From contig NZ_BMQN01000016.1 of the NCBI RefSeq assembly GCF_014648135.1, forward strand, positions 1-53,011: 53,011 nt of DNA, in the 5' to 3' direction. This DNA comes from Deinococcus sedimenti (GTDB lineage Bacteria; Deinococcota; Deinococci; Deinococcales; Deinococcaceae). Under the pieces are notes generated by a model. That model was given only the letters and a program-made list of their open reading frames with translations, did not search any database and had not been told where the DNA came from. Below are positions 51,307 to 53,011 of the stretch, piece by piece. The position numbers and the translations under genes are program-made. Position 1 is the stretch's first letter. Each line of letters opens with the position of its first letter.

Positions 51307-52052
51307 CCGCGACCCTGCCCGCCCGCAGGCGCCAGGCGCGTCTGACGTGGGGGGCGCTGCTGTGGCCTGCCCTGCTGCTGCTGTGCCTGCTGCCGGGCGT
51401 CCTCCCGGCCCTGATCAACCCGTTGAACCTGGGCGAGGTGGGGGCCTTCGATCCGCCGCTGTGGCGACTGACCCTGACTCATCTGGGACTGGTCGCGCTG
51501 TCCGGTGTGGTGGTCCTGGCGCTGGGATTGCCGCTGGCGGTCGCTGTGACCCGCCCCGGCTGGGACGCCCCCCGCCAGCTCGCGGAGACGCTGGTGGGCC
51601 TGGGGCAGACGGTCCCGACCTTCGCGATCCTGGCGCTGGCGGTGCCCGCGCTGGGCTTCGGCTGGGCGCCGACGCTGCTGGGCCTGATCGTGTACGGACT
51701 GGTGCCGGTCGTCAGCAATGCCATCCTGGGTCTGAGCGGCGTGGACCGGGGCGTGCTGGACGCCGCGCGCGGCATGGGCATGACCGCCTGGCAGCGCCTG
51801 TGGCGGGTGGAACTGCCGCTGGCCCGGCCCGTGATCCTGGCGGGCCTGCGGACCAGCGTCGTGTACAACGTGGGCACTGCCACAGTGGGCGCGGCATTAG
51901 GCGCAGGTGGGTTGGGTGAACCAATCATTAACGGTCTATCTCAGCAGAACACGTCGCTCGTCCTGTGCGGAGCGCTGCTTTCTGCCCTCCTGGCGCTGAC
52001 ATTGGATGCCTGGTTGAACCTGGTCGAGGGACGGGCGGGACAGATGTCATGA
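51303..52052 (+). CDS. ABC transporter permease, betaine/choline type (second)
   Basis: A 249-residue permease with about six helices and an EAA loop VLDAARGMGMTAWQRLW closely matching that of the first permease. The two would form a heterodimer with the ATPase dimer. GTG start overlaps the ATPase stop. Last gene of the operon. Confidence 0.93.
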
Positions 52053-52066
52053 CGGCTGCATTCCGC

Positions 52067-52079
52067 TAGAATGCCCGGC
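52067..52079 (+). promoter_or_regulatory. -10 box of a small transcription unit
   Basis: TAGAAT (52067-52072) followed by 7 nt and ATG 52080, the genome's leaderless spacing. TGTCAT (52045-52050) is a possible weak -35 at 16 nt. Confidence 0.6.
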
Positions 52080-52157
52080 ATGCAGCCTCGGCAGCGTTTC
52101 CTGAACCGGACTGCACGCTCCCTTTGGCATCTGCCTGCCCTTCTCCAGACTGAATGA
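52080..52157 (+). CDS. 25-residue minigene (possible leader peptide)
   Basis: A basic peptide beginning MQPRQRFLN and ending LLQTE, rich in Arg and Leu. It starts as a leaderless transcript after TAGAAT. Its stop codon TGA (52155-52157) shares its last base with the left arm of a terminator, so translation would reach the hairpin. It may be a leader peptide for the CarD gene 120 nt downstream, or an independent small RNA/peptide. Confidence 0.5.
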   Translation: MQPRQRFLNRTARSLWHLPALLQTE

Positions 52158-52187
52158 CGGCCCAGCCCCTGTGCTGGGCCGTTTTGT
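52157..52187 (+). terminator. Terminator between the minigene and carD
   Basis: Perfect 10-bp stem ACGGCCCAGC (52157-52166) / GCTGGGCCGT (52173-52182) with 6-nt loop, followed by TTTGTT. It lies 91 nt before the carD start. Confidence 0.8.
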
Positions 52188-52277
52188 TGGTGTGTTCTGG
52201 GAGCGGAAGGCCGTCGGCCCCACGCCGCCCGTGGGTCGAGTTCAGCGTCAGCCCAACCCGCCTCACGAGGTGACACC

Positions 52278-52793
52278 TTGAAGCAGACCGCCTTTGAACC
52301 CGGTGACCGCGTCGTCCTTCCGCCCTATGGAATCGGGGTGGTGAGCAGCATCTGCCTGCGCCCCGTCGCCGGGGAAGATCACGCCTACTATCAGGTGGAC
52401 TTCCCGAACACCTCAAGCCGCGCGTTCGTGCCCGTCGCGTCGCCCGACATCGCCGGGATGCGCGCCGCCCTGACCGCGCACGACATGCCGGCCCTGCTGG
52501 ACTCCCTGAAGACCAGCCGCCTGAACCTGCCCCGCCAGTGGGCGGCCCGTCACCGCCGCGTGACCGAGATCCTCGTCAGCGGCAACCCCTTCGAACTGGC
52601 GATCCTGACCTGCGAGTTACGCCGTTGGAACGTCGAGCGGGGCCTTCCCGACCTGGACCGTCAGGCGTTCCGCCGCGCGATCAAGCTGCTGGAGCAGGAG
52701 GTCAGCGGCCTGCAAGATGACGGTGCACATGACGTGCAGCAGCTGCTGGTGCATGCCTGGAACGAGACGCCGCAGGCCGTCGCTGCCGACTGA
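52278..52793 (+). CDS. CarD-family transcriptional regulator
   Basis: A 171-residue protein. The N-terminal ~60 residues (FEPGDRVVLPPYGIGVVSSI..., YYQVDFPNTSSRAFVPV) form the CarD/TRCF RNA-polymerase-interacting Tudor-like domain. The rest is a helical DNA-binding-type domain. CarD stabilises open complexes at promoters such as rRNA promoters, fitting its place beside a 16S gene. TTG start with GAGGTGA 4-5 nt upstream. No promoter of its own is seen. Confidence 0.9.
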   Translation: MKQTAFEPGDRVVLPPYGIGVVSSICLRPVAGEDHAYYQVDFPNTSSRAFVPVASPDIAGMRAALTAHDMPALLDSLKTSRLNLPRQWAARHRRVTEILVSGNPFELAILTCELRRWNVERGLPDLDRQAFRRAIKLLEQEVSGLQDDGAHDVQQLLVHAWNETPQAVAAD

Positions 52794-52810
52794 AGCGACA
52801 AGGGTGGAGT

Positions 52811-52831
52811 CGGACCTTGTCCGGCTCTTTT
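52811..52831 (+). terminator. Terminator of carD
   Basis: CGGAC (52811-52815) / GTCCG (52819-52823) with extra AG/CT pairing, followed by GCTCTTTTC. Confidence 0.65.
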
Positions 52832-52855
52832 CGCTGCGGCGCAGCAGGTGTCGAC

Positions 52856-52891
52856 AAAAGCGCGTCCCCGACGCTGGAGGCGTCGGGGACG
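52856..52891 (-). terminator. Terminator of the 16S rRNA gene
   Basis: Perfect 12-bp stem CGTCCCCGACGC (52863-52874) / GCGTCGGGGACG (52880-52891), followed on the minus strand by a TTTT tract. It lies 61 nt after the mature 16S 3' end. Confidence 0.85.
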
Positions 52892-52946
52892 AGGAGAGCA
52901 GAGTTGCAGTCAACCCCAGGGGGGCTGATGTGGGAAGAGATGAGGA

Positions 52947-53011
<65 letters not shown>

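Overview
The window is high-GC bacterial chromosome and almost certainly comes from a Deinococcus species. The evidence is a glutaminyl-tRNA synthetase with a C-terminal YqeY-type extension, a CsaB plus DUF5693 pair of the kind used for S-layer anchoring, a 16S rRNA gene with its own terminator right after its 3' end, and more than twenty genes whose start codon lies 5-8 nt after a TANNNT -10 box, the leaderless arrangement known from Deinococcus. The species cannot be named from the sequence alone. There is no CRISPR array, prophage or intact insertion sequence. The only mobile-looking sequences are three copies of a ~140-bp hairpin repeat (14872-15031, 16512-16651, 40955-41093).

1-9.8 kb holds housekeeping genes: luxS, lspA, rpmB, a small stress-type membrane protein, thrB, tRNA-Pro(GGG), an M29 aminopeptidase, beta-carbonic anhydrase, the SRP RNA, tRNA-Leu(GAG), rpsO with a structured leader, a gamma-glutamylcyclotransferase-fold protein and an HtrA-like protease. 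9.8-20.5 kb carries a TPR-like secreted protein, a lower-GC gene broken by an 8-bp tandem duplication, two GNAT proteins, glnS, aguA (agmatine deiminase), a zinc-ribbon protein, a methyltransferase, a DsbA-fold protein and a K+ channel with an RCK domain.

20.5-34 kb contains a diguanylate cyclase, thrC, a lipoprotein, a metallo-beta-lactamase-fold hydrolase, aguB, a zinc alcohol dehydrogenase, a winged-helix regulator divergent from a cytochrome P450 with a perfect palindrome between them, an alpha/beta hydrolase and two methyltransferases. 34-44 kb carries truA, a LysM/M23 peptidoglycan peptidase, a PadR regulator overlapping two tandem paralogous membrane proteins, surE, a PaaI-type thioesterase, and the csaB-DUF5693 operon. 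44-53 kb holds a Glu/Leu/Phe/Val dehydrogenase homologue lacking its catalytic lysine in an operon with udk, an E3-binding-domain protein with a degenerate acyltransferase domain, a four-gene betaine/choline-type ABC importer, a promoter-minigene-terminator unit ahead of a CarD-type regulator, and the 3' end of a 16S rRNA gene.

Several pathways are complete but split. AguA and AguB convert agmatine to putrescine via N-carbamoylputrescine and lie 9.5 kb apart. ThrB and ThrC make the last two steps of threonine synthesis from distant loci. The main candidates for undescribed biology are the hairpin repeat family with compensatory stem changes, the E3-binding/dead-E2 protein, the lysine-less dehydrogenase, the PadR plus tandem membrane-sensor operon and the putative attenuator before carD.
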